Of a DNA stretch of 64,000 nt, positions 1 through 13,545 are shown piece by piece. The notes beneath the pieces are model-generated. The model was not told the DNA's origin. It ran no database searches and was given only the letters and a program-made list of their open reading frames with translations. The stretch is from Rotaria macrura. Lineage: Eukaryota; Rotifera; Eurotatoria; Philodinida; Philodinidae. The stretch spans positions 1 through 64,000 of the forward strand of contig OENT01000824.1 of the NCBI GenBank assembly GCA_900239685.1. Direction: 5' to 3'. The stretch's first letter is position 1; every line of letters starts with the position of its first letter. Made by a program: the position numbers and the translations under genes.

Positions 1-689
1 ATTCCAGTCGTAATGAATACCCCTAACATGTCCGTTCGCTTTAGGTACATTGACTCTAATTACTTGAGTTTTCTTATTTGTGACGCATAGAATGATGTCG
101 GGATCAAAACCGATACTTACCGTAAATGAATTGGAAAGTTCTGAAATATCTGTTGACCGTGTATTATCAACTTTCAATGATCATTACATGATCGACATTT
201 TGAAAAATCAATTTCGAATAATTCGATTCATAATTTTCAACAATACTGATCAAAATCACAGTGATATTCAGTTTGTCGGAAGTTTTTGATAGTATTTATT
301 TTTCCCTGAAATCATTGCTTAGAAGAATTCCAATGTCAAGCAAAATTTTAAAAAAGGAATACTCCAATATGCAACCACATGATAAATAAATATCAAACAG
401 AATATCACTGGAAACAACTGCTATCCAAAATCCAAGAAAAACTACTTAGTTCATGAAATTCGAAGTTCAAAAAGACTAATGGCATACTAATAGTACAGTG
501 TTATGTTAGATAATCGATTTTTTTCTATTCGAAATCGATTATTCTTGAAAAACAGATTAAACTCTTGCAAGGAATTGTTTTTTTTTGACTTATTTTTCAC
601 CTCATCTACATCACTAGAGATCACGCGTGTGAGCTTCTAAGAAATTTCGCTGCCAAGATTTCCTTAATAGCATCCATCTTTCTTTTCAG
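1..689. other. Probable laminin intron, no exon seen
   Basis: AT-rich sequence ending in a pyrimidine-rich tract and CAG at 687-689, directly before the first laminin exon, so this is most simply intron of the laminin gene. The short open frames in it show no family resemblance. The N-terminal part of the protein must lie left of the window. Confidence 0.6.
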
Positions 690-3600
690 CATATTGGGGT
701 GAACCAAGTAAAGCTGGTAGTCGATGTACACAGTGTGAATGTCATTCGAACATAGATCCGTATGATTGGAATGCTTGTGATCAAAGAACTGGCCGTTGTA
801 TCAATTGCTTAAATAATACATCGGGTCCAATGTGTGAACGTTGTCGAGATTGGTTTTATGGTGATGCTATTCAAGCTAAAAATTGTGCCCCATGTTCATG
901 TTCGCAATGTGGTTCATTGAAATGTGATCACGCATCTGGACGATGTCAATGTAAACCTGGTGTAACAGGTTTCACATGTGATGTTTGTTTGGACAATTAT
1001 TATGGTTATCATGCATGTAGTGATGAAGGATGTAAACCATGTGCTTGTGGTTTGGGTAGTATGGGACCATCGTGTGATGTGTATACAGGTCAATGTCAAT
1101 GTAAGCCAGGTGTCGGTGGAAGGTAAAAGAAAATGCATAGTTTCCAATTTCAAATGGCAACTTAATGTTTTTTAGAAAATGTGATGTTTGTCTACCTGGC
1201 TATTGGGATTTGACGGACAATGGATGTAAACCATGTCAATGTGATCGATTTGGAACTGTAAGAGATTTAAGTAATACTGGATTAAGTTGTGATGCACAAA
1301 CTGGTCGATGTTATTGTATCGAAGGTGTTCGAGGAGAACGATGTGATCAATGTGAAGAATTTTATACTATTGTCGAAGGTTTGTCACACGAAAATTTCGA
1401 AATATGAAAATAGAATATACTCTTTTCCAATTAAAAAATATTGAATTATAGAAGATTTGAGTGGATTATAATCGATTGAAATCGTCGAAACCAACGATAA
1501 TTTGAGTTTTAATCAAACAGTAATCTTAAAAATTCGGTAACATTTCGATTACAATCATGTATATTTGATTTAAATCATATGATCTGGGTTTAATATGATT
1601 TTAATCACAATTTTACCGGATTTTTAAGATTATTGTTTGTTTAAAAATCAAACTATCGTTGGTTTCGTCGATTCCAACCGATTAAAATTTTGTTTTGGTG
1701 CAAAAAAATCCGATTATAATCCACTCGAATCTTCTATAATCCAATATTTTTTCACTGGGTTCTACTATGGAACAAAGAAATGAAGTTTGCCCATAAGTTA
1801 TGATAGAAAATTTCGATAGATTCTTTATTTTCACATTGGCATTGAAAATTATATTGATTACAAATCGATGCATTAGTTAGTCAGAATAGATTTTACATTC
1901 GACTAAAAAAACATTTTTCAAGAGTTTGATGTCATCAGTTCTACAAGGATATGTCATTTTTTAATTAATAAAAGTACTCGTTTTCTTCTATTGATAGTTA
2001 TACTACCTGAAAACAGTAAATAAATCTTTCTCTATGGGGTTACTCATTGACTTTAATTTGTATCAGAATATTACACGATTATTAATAACTGCGACGATTA
2101 GATAAACTATAGAAAAAAAACATCGTTATAGTCTTATCCTGTAGTTATTCAACTACATGTTTTAACAGTACCGAATGAGCTGCTGCTTGTGATATAGAGA
2201 TTCGACAGAGGAATATTTCGATCTCGTTTCTATATCTTCAGTCAGTTTTTAGTTTGTCACAGCAGATATCTTCAATGAAAATTTCATGTTCTGAAAAAAT
2301 TATACATTCAAGATAAACGGTGAACTTCGAGCTCAAAATATTATTTCTTTCAAATCAAATGACCTCAGATCTTATACTAATTAGTTCGAATTCTGCCGCT
2401 TTGATATGTTGCTACCTTTTCGAAGAAGAATTTTCCCGTTTGGCTTTTTTGCATCCACTCTTGTGGTTATACAAATGTTACTCAACTACTTGTGTTTTTT
2501 TGAACAGCTTAGCATCATAGAGAAAAAAACTGTTAAGACATTGTGTACATTGAAAAATCCTTTGCAAGGCATACGTTTTAAATCTCAGAAGAAAATTTGT
2601 TCTAGCTTGTAGAATTCATTTCATCAGACAAATACTTGATATTAACATTCGTCCTGAGTCATGTCGAATTGTGAATGTTGCATTTTAATGAATAATTTTT
2701 TCTTTCAAAATTCTATCGAGAACTATTACAGATCAATATTGTCACTACAAAGAAATAGTTGAAAAAAAAACACTGAAGATTAGAAAACGAAATATTTCCA
2801 TTTTTCGACAGTTATATCATTCCGAAATAAAAACAAAAGCTACATATGGTTTTTCACTATCGAAATTACATAAAAGATGATAATACTGTGTAACATGTAT
2901 TCCATACATATACTGTCTAAATTCATCATAGGTCGTGGTTGTCTTCCATGTGATAAATCAAATGTTGTACCTGAAGGTTGGTGTGCTCGTCAATTAATTG
3001 ATGATGTTGATCAATTACGTATAAATATCAATCGTACAATTGAAAATGCTGATCGAATAATTCAAGGTCGTACAGCAAATGAACGTATTCAACGTATGCG
3101 TTTACGTGCCAATGAGTATCGTTCGTTGGTTAATAATCTCAATGTAAAACATAATCGATGCTCAATTCCTAACAATCCATCGAGTTCATTTTGTCTCAAT
3201 GAACAAATTGTTAATTTAACTAGTTTACTCAATGAATTTGATAATGATTTTAAAGAAACACAAATCGAAATCAATCACGAACAAAAAGAAGTTAGACTAT
3301 TATTAAAACGTGTACAAAAGGAATACGAGCGTACACTAGAACAAGCACGATTAATGAAAGATTTTGCTGATGATATCGAAGCATTCTCAGCTAATTTAAC
3401 ACAACATACCAATGATGATCCAAATTTTATAATCGATCGTATCGATAAGTACGTCAAATATTTATTCTTCATAGAATTTTAGAACGAACAAAGAAAATGG
3501 CCAGGTAGTCAGAAAAATGTACAGCTACCGTTGATGTAGTTATGATTATTTCACGGATCACAACTAATACATTTCGCCGAGTGAACTTAGAGATGCTAAC

Positions 3601-6600
3601 ATATGTTCAACATAATTTGATGGCTCTAATAATTAGAATTCATTCTGCATTGTCAGTATAAATATGTTCTTAAGTGTTTACTAGATTTCCTTACGGCAGT
3701 ACATGTTTCATGAATCATCTATACAACCATGGATCCATTTGATTGTACGCTATGAACTGTTGGACAGGGATTCGATTTTCATTCGGATTTGAATAGATGG
3801 AGAAGGCAATAGTATTCAACTGCTCAAAAGGTTCGAAGTTGAGATTAGAGATGAGAAGTGAGCAATGTCAAAGAGGAAAATTGACTTTCGACATCGAAAA
3901 TCAGTTTTTTTTCTGTTTATCTTATAAAAACGCAAAGAATAAATCTATTTTCACAAGAATTTTGATGGCACAATATGAATTGAAATAAAAATCGATATTG
4001 CATAAAACTATCCAGAAGCTTTATAACGACGAAAAATGATTCAAGTTTTCTTTGGCATGCTTTTTTTCCTCCGCTATAACTAATAAGATATTGATATCGT
4101 AAACTAAACTACGGTACAGTCTGATTTACATCAGATAGAAACAATTGTATCAGTTATAAAACATCTTTTCTACTTTCGGATAAATTAATTTTCTATTGCT
4201 TTTATTTCAATATTTGTGAACATTAGCAAATACGTTCTTTTTTTATTAGTTGCCAACATTCTTTAGTCTCGACCCCTCGTCACTAATTGTCCCATGAATG
4301 TGTACACACATTCAGATAATACTGTGTGTATTATAAAGAATACCTTGAATATGAATTGTAAACGTGTCATTGTTAACATTCTATTGAGTTATTAGATAAA
4401 CTTTTCTTCGTTGAAAAACCTTTGATGAACTATATAGCTACTGATGATATTAGTGCATTTTGAATAGTTCCCTATTGTTGGTTGATTTCTATTCTAAGTA
4501 GAAAAATAATGGAAACAATGGAAGAACATGAACTTTGTAAAATAGTAGCTTACTTCAGAAAGTGTGAACTATGACAATCACTCTTTCTCCTAGTCTCTAT
4601 AATCGTATTTCTTTTTCTTGAATAACAATGTCTTTCTTATCTCGTAGATGACTACCGTCATATTTGTTCATGTCTGACAATGTCATTATCAATAGAGTTT
4701 TCTATTTTTAAAAATATTCTTTTTCATAGAGTTCATAAAACAATTGAACAATTTGATATTGAAACTGAACAAAATATCATGACAAATTTCACTCAAGCAT
4801 CTTCTTCTCTCTACACATATCTACAGTCATTATTTAATGATCTCACTAAACATTTGAATGATATCGATGAACTTAATAATCAAACATTTCATTTTGAACA
4901 ACGTACATTACATATGGAAAAACATATTCAACAAGCATATGAGAAATTGCAACGTATATCTCCACAAGTTTCTTCACTGGATGATATAACATTGATGCGA
5001 ACAAAATTGAAACAAAGTATTACATTGAAACAAACATCAGATATTAAATTGTCCAATATAAGTCAATTATTACAAAATGATTTGATAACAAATTTTCAAC
5101 GATTACAAATTTTATATGTTCAAACGTTAGCAAATGCTAAAATTTTGAACGGATCAATTCAAATATTACTTTCATTGGTGAATGAAACACTAGAACAAAA
5201 TCGTCTTGTTCATATCGATGTTCGACAAATGTTTAGTTATGTTCAAAATTTAACAGAAACATCACAATATCTTGAAATGTTCTATGAAAATATGAAAAAA
5301 GAAAATAATGCTACATTATTTCCTGTATTTGTTTATAAAAATATAATTGATACAGTCAATTTACTAGATTCAACATCGAATGAATTAATTACAAATCTTT
5401 CTGATACACGAGAACATATTTTTCAACAACGACAACGTCTTGAAAAACTTGAAAAAGAACAACTAAATCAAACATTATTATCACCATTAAAAACACAAAT
5501 CAAATTGAATACTGAAGATGAACAACGTTTAGATCGTGCAACACGTGCTACGAATGCATACGAACAATCATTAAGTACAAGTGAAAAACTATTGCCAGCA
5601 TACAAACTACGTATCACTGAATTGAAATCAACAGCCGATAATTTAGAGCCACATTCAACACGAATGTACGATGAAAGTCAAGCTAAAACAAGTGAATTTG
5701 CACGTTTACGTGAAAAAATTCTTGCCGAAAAACCAATGAATGCATCGACTATAAGTGATCGTCCATTACAAATGGAATTTACTGACATAACAGATGGTAT
5801 TCAACGTATGAAACGTTGGGAATCAGAGACTGATGAACAACTACGATTAGCTAAATATTCATATGAACAAACTAGTCATTTACAAGACAATATAGCTAAT
5901 ATCATAGCTGATATTCGTCGTCTTGTTGATGAATCACGTGCAATCGTTAGTTCAGTTCGTGTTGGTGCACAATTTAATCGTACAAGTGGCGTTAATTTAC
6001 ATAAACCATATAGTAAATCACATATAAATCTTAATAAACAACATTCGAAATTAGCCCTATCATTTCGTACAACAGAACCTGATGGACTATTAGCTTATGC
6101 TGGTAGTGAAAATGATGATAGATATATGTCCTTAAGATTGAATCAAGATGGACAAATTGAATTTACATATGATCTTGGACAACAACGGCCAATGTCTATT
6201 GTAACACCGCAAACATTTATCGATAATCAATGGTATGATGTTACAGGAGAAAGAATCGGTTCACATGGTCATCTAACTGTTGTCGATTCTACGGGTAAAG
6301 GTGTGTTTAGTGGTACACGTGATGCAGAAACGGGTGGTCAATCAATGCTTGATTTAAATGATGATCGATGTGTATTTCTTATCGGTGGGGTTCCATCACA
6401 AGTATCAATAAAACAAATTTATTCATCGTTTTCTGGTTCAATATCGAATGTTCGTCTTGATGATCATAGTGTCAGTCTATGGAACTTTAAAGCAGCTACG
6501 AATTATAATCAAGGTTCTATACCATCTGTGATACATAATGAAGCCTTGCCAGGTATTAGTCTTAAAGGTGATGGTTATGTTATCTTTTCTAAACGACGTT

Positions 6601-7619
6601 TACGTCGTCTTGAACATTCATTTGTTCTAACCATAATTTTTAAAACACAAACACCAAATGGTCTTCTACTTGCATATGGTGGTGGTGATGTTGAAAAACG
6701 ATTCTTTGCTGTACAAATTATTGATTCTCATCCAGAAATTCTGATGAATACAGGTAGTGGTCTTGTCAGTCTACGTCTTGCAAATAATGTACATGATAAT
6801 AAATTACATCGTTTACAAATAAAAAAACAAAATACAGAAATAGCTGTTCAACTCGATGATCATCCATGGAAATCAATCTATGATCGTGATGAAGAATCAC
6901 GTATTGAAGGTGGTCATGATAATATCTATGTTGGCAAATATCTTGGTCAAGATTCTCTACGAGATGCCATAACAAGTCGTGGTTTCAGTGGTTGTATACA
7001 ATCGATTCTGATTGATCGTACGGAATTAACATTTAAATCTGAACATTATAAACGTAGTGCAAACGTTGAAACCATATGTTCCATCGAACAAATTTTACGT
7101 ACAGTTCAATTTAATTATCTCGATCAAGAAAGTTATGTTGAAATATCGGAAAAAAATTTAACAATACCGTGGGCAATAACAGCACGATTTCAAACAACAC
7201 AACCGTCGGGTACATTGATGTATATGAATAATGAAAATGAATATATGAATAAATTAATAGTTTATTTTGAACAAAATCATCTTATGATTAAACATAAAGA
7301 TTTACCCATAATAAGATGTGAACATGTTTTATCGACAGATTGGTGGAATTATATCAGTATTTATCGTGATACACAATCTTATCGGTTATATTTAAATGAT
7401 ACAGAATGTGGAAAATTGGATATTGAAAGTGAATATAATAATTATCAATTATTTAAAACGATATTCATTGGTGGTGTACCACAAAATATATCAACGGATA
7501 TGCAACGTTTAATTGGTTGTATTGGAGATGTTAACATTGATGGATCATTAATTAATTTTAATAATGTTGTTAAATTGAAGAATGCTGAACGTAATTGTCA
7601 AACTAACGGTATTACAAGC

Positions 7620-7654
<35 letters not shown>

Positions 7655-10190
7655 TAGAGGACCTACAGTGTATCCATTATTTGAATACAATGCTACTCAA
7701 CCAACATATCCGGAAGGTTATCAACTCAAATTATTTCGTTTGAATGACGATTCAAATAATAAAATTCAAACTTCTTCTATGTTTCCGTCGATTGATATAA
7801 TCAATGAAATAGCTAGTACTACATTTCAAACCAAAAAAAAGATATTAACCATAACAACTACGACCACAACTATGATAACAGCAACAGCGTCGATAACCAC
7901 GACTTTTATGCCAATCACAACAACAACAAAAACAACAACAACGACGACGATTTCTAAATTTACTAATGTTGTCTTAATCGATCCGCAAGAACAAGATGAA
8001 GATAATGATGATGACGATGAGGAGTCAACGCTTAATCGTCGAGCGTGTCGTATACCTCGAACACCTTCAAATGATCGTGGTCGAGAAATAGGCTATCGTT
8101 TTGGTGATGATCATCGTGAAAGTCGAGCATTAATTACAATAATTGAACCATCGATTAGTCTTTCAATGAATATATCATTTAGATTTCGTACTCGATTTGT
8201 AAACGGTCTACTATTCTATTCGGGCAGTAATCGTATGTAGAATGAATTCTTCAATTTCAAAAATAAAATTTTGATTTATATTATTTTGTTGTTCAATTCG
8301 TATTTAGCTTACAATTCATATGTATTAAATGAATTTATTGCTGTTTGGCTTAATAGAGGTCGATTAATATTTGCTTTTGATTGTGGTGCAGGCAAAGGTG
8401 AAATCGAAAGTATCAATCGATTGAACGATGATCAGTGGCATCAAGTTGATATTATAAGAAACGGAAATAATGCAACATTATTTATTGATTCACTTTTAGA
8501 AGGTTTCATTATTCCACCAGGTTTGTTTATTTCTCGTCGATAATAATTCACGTTATTCTCATTTCTCCAATCAACATTTGTAGGTAGTAAATTAACATTA
8601 GAAACAGACGGAATTTATCATTTTGGTAATATACCATCGGATGAAAGATTTCTTTCACATCGTCGTCGTCAATTAAATCATTTCAAGAGTCGACATCATC
8701 ATCTTCAATTTCAAGGCTGTATAAGTACAATACTAATCAATAATCAATTGATAACATTTGATACAAACATTAATAATGAATACAATCATAATATAAAAAC
8801 ATGTCATGAAAATGAAGAATCAGGAGTTTTTATTAATGGAGAAAGAGAAACAATACTTGGTAAATAAGAACATGAATTCAATGTTTTTTTTCTTCGGTCT
8901 ATTACATACGAATGATAAGAGTTGCAATGAGATGAAAGATTAGAAGAACTTAGAGATTGTAATCATCAATTACTACGTAGTAAATACATAAATACGAATC
9001 CGACGAATAGTTCCTAGGCTCAATCTAAATTTGATATATTTCATTCATTAACGAGGAAAGATTTGATTCGTTAAACAATAATCGCATCGAACAGTAAAAT
9101 ATTTTCAATTGATGAATTCTTGTCGATTTATGTAATGATCGCACTACAAATATTAAAAAGTAATATGTAAGTTTAGAACAGTGGAAAACTTTACGCCTTC
9201 ATCTTTAAATTTATATTTCACGAATAGTTTATACTATGTAAGTACTTTGTTTGTATATCGTATGAAGCTAAAAAAGCAATGTTCATGGAATTTGAGCAAG
9301 TCATAGTGAATGGTTGAAAATCTCTGTCCAATTTCGATACGTAATGCGACAAAAAGTATCTACAACATTCATACATATGTAACACTGAGCAGTATGCCTA
9401 TAAGATTAGTATAAATAGCACTAGTATTTGAATAAACAGAACACCTTGTACCAATTAAATAGTATAAAATGAACACTTTACAATCAAACTTTGTCAGTAA
9501 TGGCGCAGTTAAATTTTTATTGAGATGGAATACAAATAGTGACAGAGACATGTTGCTTTTATCTTTGAAATTCTGTCCGATGGTTGATTTGAACTTCGAT
9601 TTTCTTTTTATACAATTGATTATTTGGGAAGAAATATTTGTTTTCATGTTTTCTTTTTGTTTCCAGAAAATTCATTCCGTCTTGGTCAACGCTTTAACAT
9701 ATCATTTCATTTTAAATCTCGTGTTAATAGTGGTCTATTACTAGCAGCAACGAGTACAAATGACGATAGCTATCTATTTGTTTATCTTGATAAAGGTAAT
9801 GTTGTTGTTACTTTATTACAAAATAGCATTGATGAAATACATGTTGTTCATTGGCCAAATGATGGTTATGATAATGAAATGTGTGATGGCTATTGGCATA
9901 CAGTTGATGTACAAAAGGATCTTACATTTATTCGTTTATATGTCGATAAATATGAACCAGATGAAGAATTATTATCAATTGATTTTGATTTAAATACAAA
10001 TGGACCATTGTATATTGGTAGAATGAATAATTTACCACCCATTGTCGATGATATACCTGTTTATACTGGTTGCATAACAAATGTAAAAATAATTGCTTTT
10101 GATAACGATAATGATGAACAGAATTCGGTTCGACATGCTAAACCACTTCATACAGTCGATGGAATTGAATATTCATGTCCAACGAATTAA
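690..10190 (+). CDS. Laminin subunit alpha, C-terminal part (5' partial)
   Basis: Basement-membrane glycoprotein alpha chain; secreted, it trimerises with beta and gamma chains and binds cell receptors through its LG domains. Exons: 690-1122, 1176-1378, 2932-3448, 4730-8232, 8308-8520, 8584-8859, 9667-10190, giving 1888 visible residues. Residues 1-212 are laminin EGF-like modules with regular Cys spacing (CQCKPGVTGFTCDVC, CYCIEGVRGERCDQC). About 213-790 is a heptad-rich coiled coil with many N-glycosylation sequons. Then follow LG1-LG3 (nt about 5960-7600), a low-complexity Asn/Thr linker, and LG4-LG5 (nt about 8085-10190). The LG1-3, linker, LG4-5 layout is specific to alpha chains. Introns of 1.55, 1.28 and 0.81 kb interrupt it; the first holds a foldback element. 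A polyadenylation signal AATAAA is at 10238-10243. Which alpha type it is cannot be decided. Confidence 0.93.
1433..1752. mobile_element. Foldback/MITE-like element in laminin intron
   Basis: Long imperfect inverted repeat. The left end (AAAAAATATTGAATTATAG, 1433 onward) and the reverse complement of the right end (AAAAAATATTGGATTATAG, ending 1752) match over about 42 bp with 2 mismatches. After an extra 30 bp on the right arm, the arms pair again over about 70 bp (GAAACCAACGATA). There is no coding capacity. Size, symmetry and intronic position fit a non-autonomous DNA element. I could not identify a clear target-site duplication. Confidence 0.7.
7617..7656 (+). repeat. (AAT)n microsatellite coding for poly-Asn
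   Basis: In-frame run of AAT codons, ending in AAC AAT, encoding 13 consecutive Asn in the laminin linker between LG3 and LG4. A Thr-rich stretch (about 7850-7960) and an Asp/Glu run (about 7990-8025) follow, so the whole linker is low-complexity. Confidence 0.9.
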
Positions 10191-13100
10191 TATTAACTGA
10201 TTTCGATATACTAGACACTTTTTTTTCCTATTCTTTGAATAAAGAAACAAACATGTAGATTAAGGATTGTATTTGATTGATTATAAGAAATAATAAACAA
10301 TTCACCAGTAAAATTAGTTTCCCATGAAATAATCTTTGATTATTGTGAATGAATTAATCTATGTCAACAAGTTATAATTCGAGTCGTTTACGATTTTTAT
10401 GATTGAACTTCTATTTACAGAACCTTCATGTTTGATGAATCGATTTTCAAGTAAAAGTATGAGATTCGGTTGAAAAATTCACAAAAAATTTTCTTAGACA
10501 TCAGGGAACATAGATTAAAGTTATTCTGATAGACGATTTGTCAGTTGAAGAGTTTCTTTCGTAGTTACATACTGAATCAAACAATAAAACGTGAGATAAG
10601 AAGAAATCAGGAGTATTGAGGGTGTGATTATCACACCCTCTGTTCATCTAGTTTTTCTTAATGCTACTACTAAGATGACACCCACTTTCGAAATCTTGCA
10701 TGGCAGTAGGATCTGAATATCATTTGATCTATGTAGTTTCGTATTTAAATAAAGAAATCATTCCATGTCATTTTTTTTCATCTGCAAAGTTATACATGTG
10801 TTTCTTTGGAAATTACTTAGATAATGACTACAGTTGTCATTGAAACTAAATGTATTTTCATTGTTTAACAGTCGTTCGATAAGAGATCAAATTTGAGAAA
10901 AATAAAACACGAACTTCATTAGTCTTATCGTTGATTCAAAATCTACAGGAAGAAATAAGCTTTTTTTAAAATTATTGTAACAATAAGTTTGTTCAAGATG
11001 ACAATAAAATGGTGGTAAAGATGGTTCATAGTTTCGAATAAAGATCATGAAAATCACGGCAACAACCGAATAATCGTTCGAAACTAATAAATAGCATAAG
11101 TAACATAGATTTCTATCTACTTAACCGTTCACTGTTCCCTAGTCGACGAATGTAGCTTTAACTGTTGAATAAGCTAATCAATATGCAATCTTTTGTCTTA
11201 ATTAAAATCACTGGTAATGATATGATTCTATCATATGAAATATATTGATCTTCTCAACGAAAATTTTGCTACAACAATTTCGTATTTGCTGGCAACTGTA
11301 TGAGTTTTTATCGAATCCTTATATATTGAAACATCTGATTTGAAACTCAGATCATCGAGCATCAAAATAGCCCATACAGTTGTCCAGAAAGATCATAGAT
11401 GTTTATGTATAGTAGAGGAAAAAAAACAAAGTTCATATTTCATCAAGAAGAATACAATGTAAACTTCTATATTGAGAGAAAAGTTATTGTCTGAAAAAAT
11501 GATTGTATTTTAAAATTTGTTCGCTATCGAAAAGGTTTTCTTCATTCACATTGGTGTGTAACTGATTATTCAACTTATGTTAGATGTATCGAGAATGTTG
11601 ACAAAAGAACATAACTCCATAATGACTTTCCCATTATACCTGGATAAACACTGTAAGGTCATGATCGAGTATTTTCAAATATAATCTAATACTTTTATTC
11701 AGCAGAATAAAACAATTATAAGTACATTCGCGTACGTTGAAAAGCCTTTATTTGCTCAGATCTAGGACAGACCAATGTGTTTCTCGTTCTTTCTTTCTAT
11801 TATTGTCATCTAGAAGTGAGTACCTCAACTTAAATTTAATATACATACGAAATTTTTTATTTTCTAAAACAGCGTGCTCTTTGTAGTCGATGGGGAAATG
11901 ATCAGAAAAAAACTCAATACTAATTTTTATGTGAGTGAATTGCAACTTTTTGGTACAATTCACGGAAAAAATTGAAAGTGAATTTAAACCATTTTTGAGT
12001 AGTGCATTTTATTATACTCTATGCCTGTAGTATATAGCAAAATTTTCCCACAACTTTATCGATTATTAAGGGAGGTATGAGCTCTACAAATTTGCGATTC
12101 TTCTACTTTAGGTGCGCGGTTAATTCGAAAATCGCACAAATTTCTTTTTTGATACATTTTTTCATGGTTTGATAGAGCTCAGTGAGCTGTACAATAAAAA
12201 TTTATTTAAGAATTTTTTGAATCTTTTCATTGAAAGAAAATTCTCAGAAAGCTCCAATTTTTTCTTCTGGTGGGTATAAACGATTATTTTTCAATAAAGT
12301 TTGCTTTTTTATTTTTTTACGTTCGTATATAACACTCAGAGAAGTTTGTGTTAGATTCAGCATGAAAAACTGCATCTATTGATGTAACTTTTAGTTTGTT
12401 CATAGAAAACTGAAAATATCTGCAAGAATTAAACAGATCAATCTTCAAATCGTCACTACACAATGAGTATAGAGACCTTGTTTTCAAAAAGTCTTGTTAT
12501 TTTTAACCACAAATAAATCTGATAAAACACAGTTTTTTTCTAATAATTCTGAGTCTTCAAAAGTTGTCTTTTCTTTAAGTAGTCTGCACATCACTAGCTT
12601 TTTCAATGGTAGAATTACAAGCACGTTTTCGTCACTCTACACAAAAAAAAATAATAAAGTGCTTGTCAAATAGTCCGAACGTTATGCGAAGAAAAGAGCA
12701 AAACATTATGTTCAAATCGGTGATATATTTCGATAGAATATCAAACGCTGTACAAAAGTTTTGAGTTGCATAATTTTACTATAGTTTTCAATGGTAAAAA
12801 TAATCGATTTTCTTATCATGCGTCATAAAAAATGAGCAGTTTTTGTCGTATATCTCTTATAACTCAGCACTGGAATGAGCTACAGGGCTGAAATGTTGTG
12901 TACCAGTGTGACAAACTGGGTGCCATGATGTATGAAAAAATAATTCGAATCAGTTCGGAGAAGCAAAAGCTATTAATCAAATACTACTAAAACGTTAACG
13001 GTACCAAAAATTTGCAACTCACTCTTGTTATAAATACGTTTAACTGTGATATGATGATAGACATATATATCATATAGGATTTGAGCGATTCTAGCGACAT

Positions 13101-13545
13101 CGATCATATGTAGTATTTTCTTCTCTCTTCGACTTCATTGTTAATACAATAATCTAAATTAAATAATAAGAATGAAGTGAAAATAAAAATATTCTCGAAT
13201 GAGGCTTGGAATATGTTATATAGAAAATCACATATTTCTATTGTATTGAAACGGTGAAATACTCTAACTAATGAAATTGAAATACCACGATCCATATTTT
13301 ATCACAATACGAATAAAAAGCACATTTAATCTTAACACTGAGGGATGTACGAAAAAAAGAATTGCTTACTACAATCTCACGTGCTCATGTATCCTTGACT
13401 CTTTTTGTTATTAACCTCTATTCTATACAATCACATGAGTAGTTAAACGGCGGTTTACTATTCAATGCTCATTCTTTTATGTTTCAGATCTTCGGATAAG
13501 ATAACATTTTGCTTTAATATTGTTCTGAAAAGAACAAGAGGAATC
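10191..13545. other. Intergenic, laminin to LARP1
   Basis: Roughly 3.3 kb of AT-rich sequence with the laminin 3' UTR signal near 10238. I see no ORF with recognisable similarity. It contains one exact small palindrome (10618-10640). Upstream LARP1 exons or promoter may lie at its right end; a possible acceptor CAG lies shortly before the LARP1 start. Confidence 0.6.
10618..10640. repeat. Exact palindrome with GGGTGTG arms
   Basis: GAGGGTGTGA, 3-base loop TTA, TCACACCCTC. The 10-bp arms are exact, and their GGGTGTG core is the motif that recurs at the four larger G-rich/C-rich pairs in this window. Confidence 0.85.

Noticed and set aside
10618..10640. Hairpin as bacterial-type terminator
   Set aside because: The context is eukaryotic, there is no T-tract directly after it, and no gene ends there.
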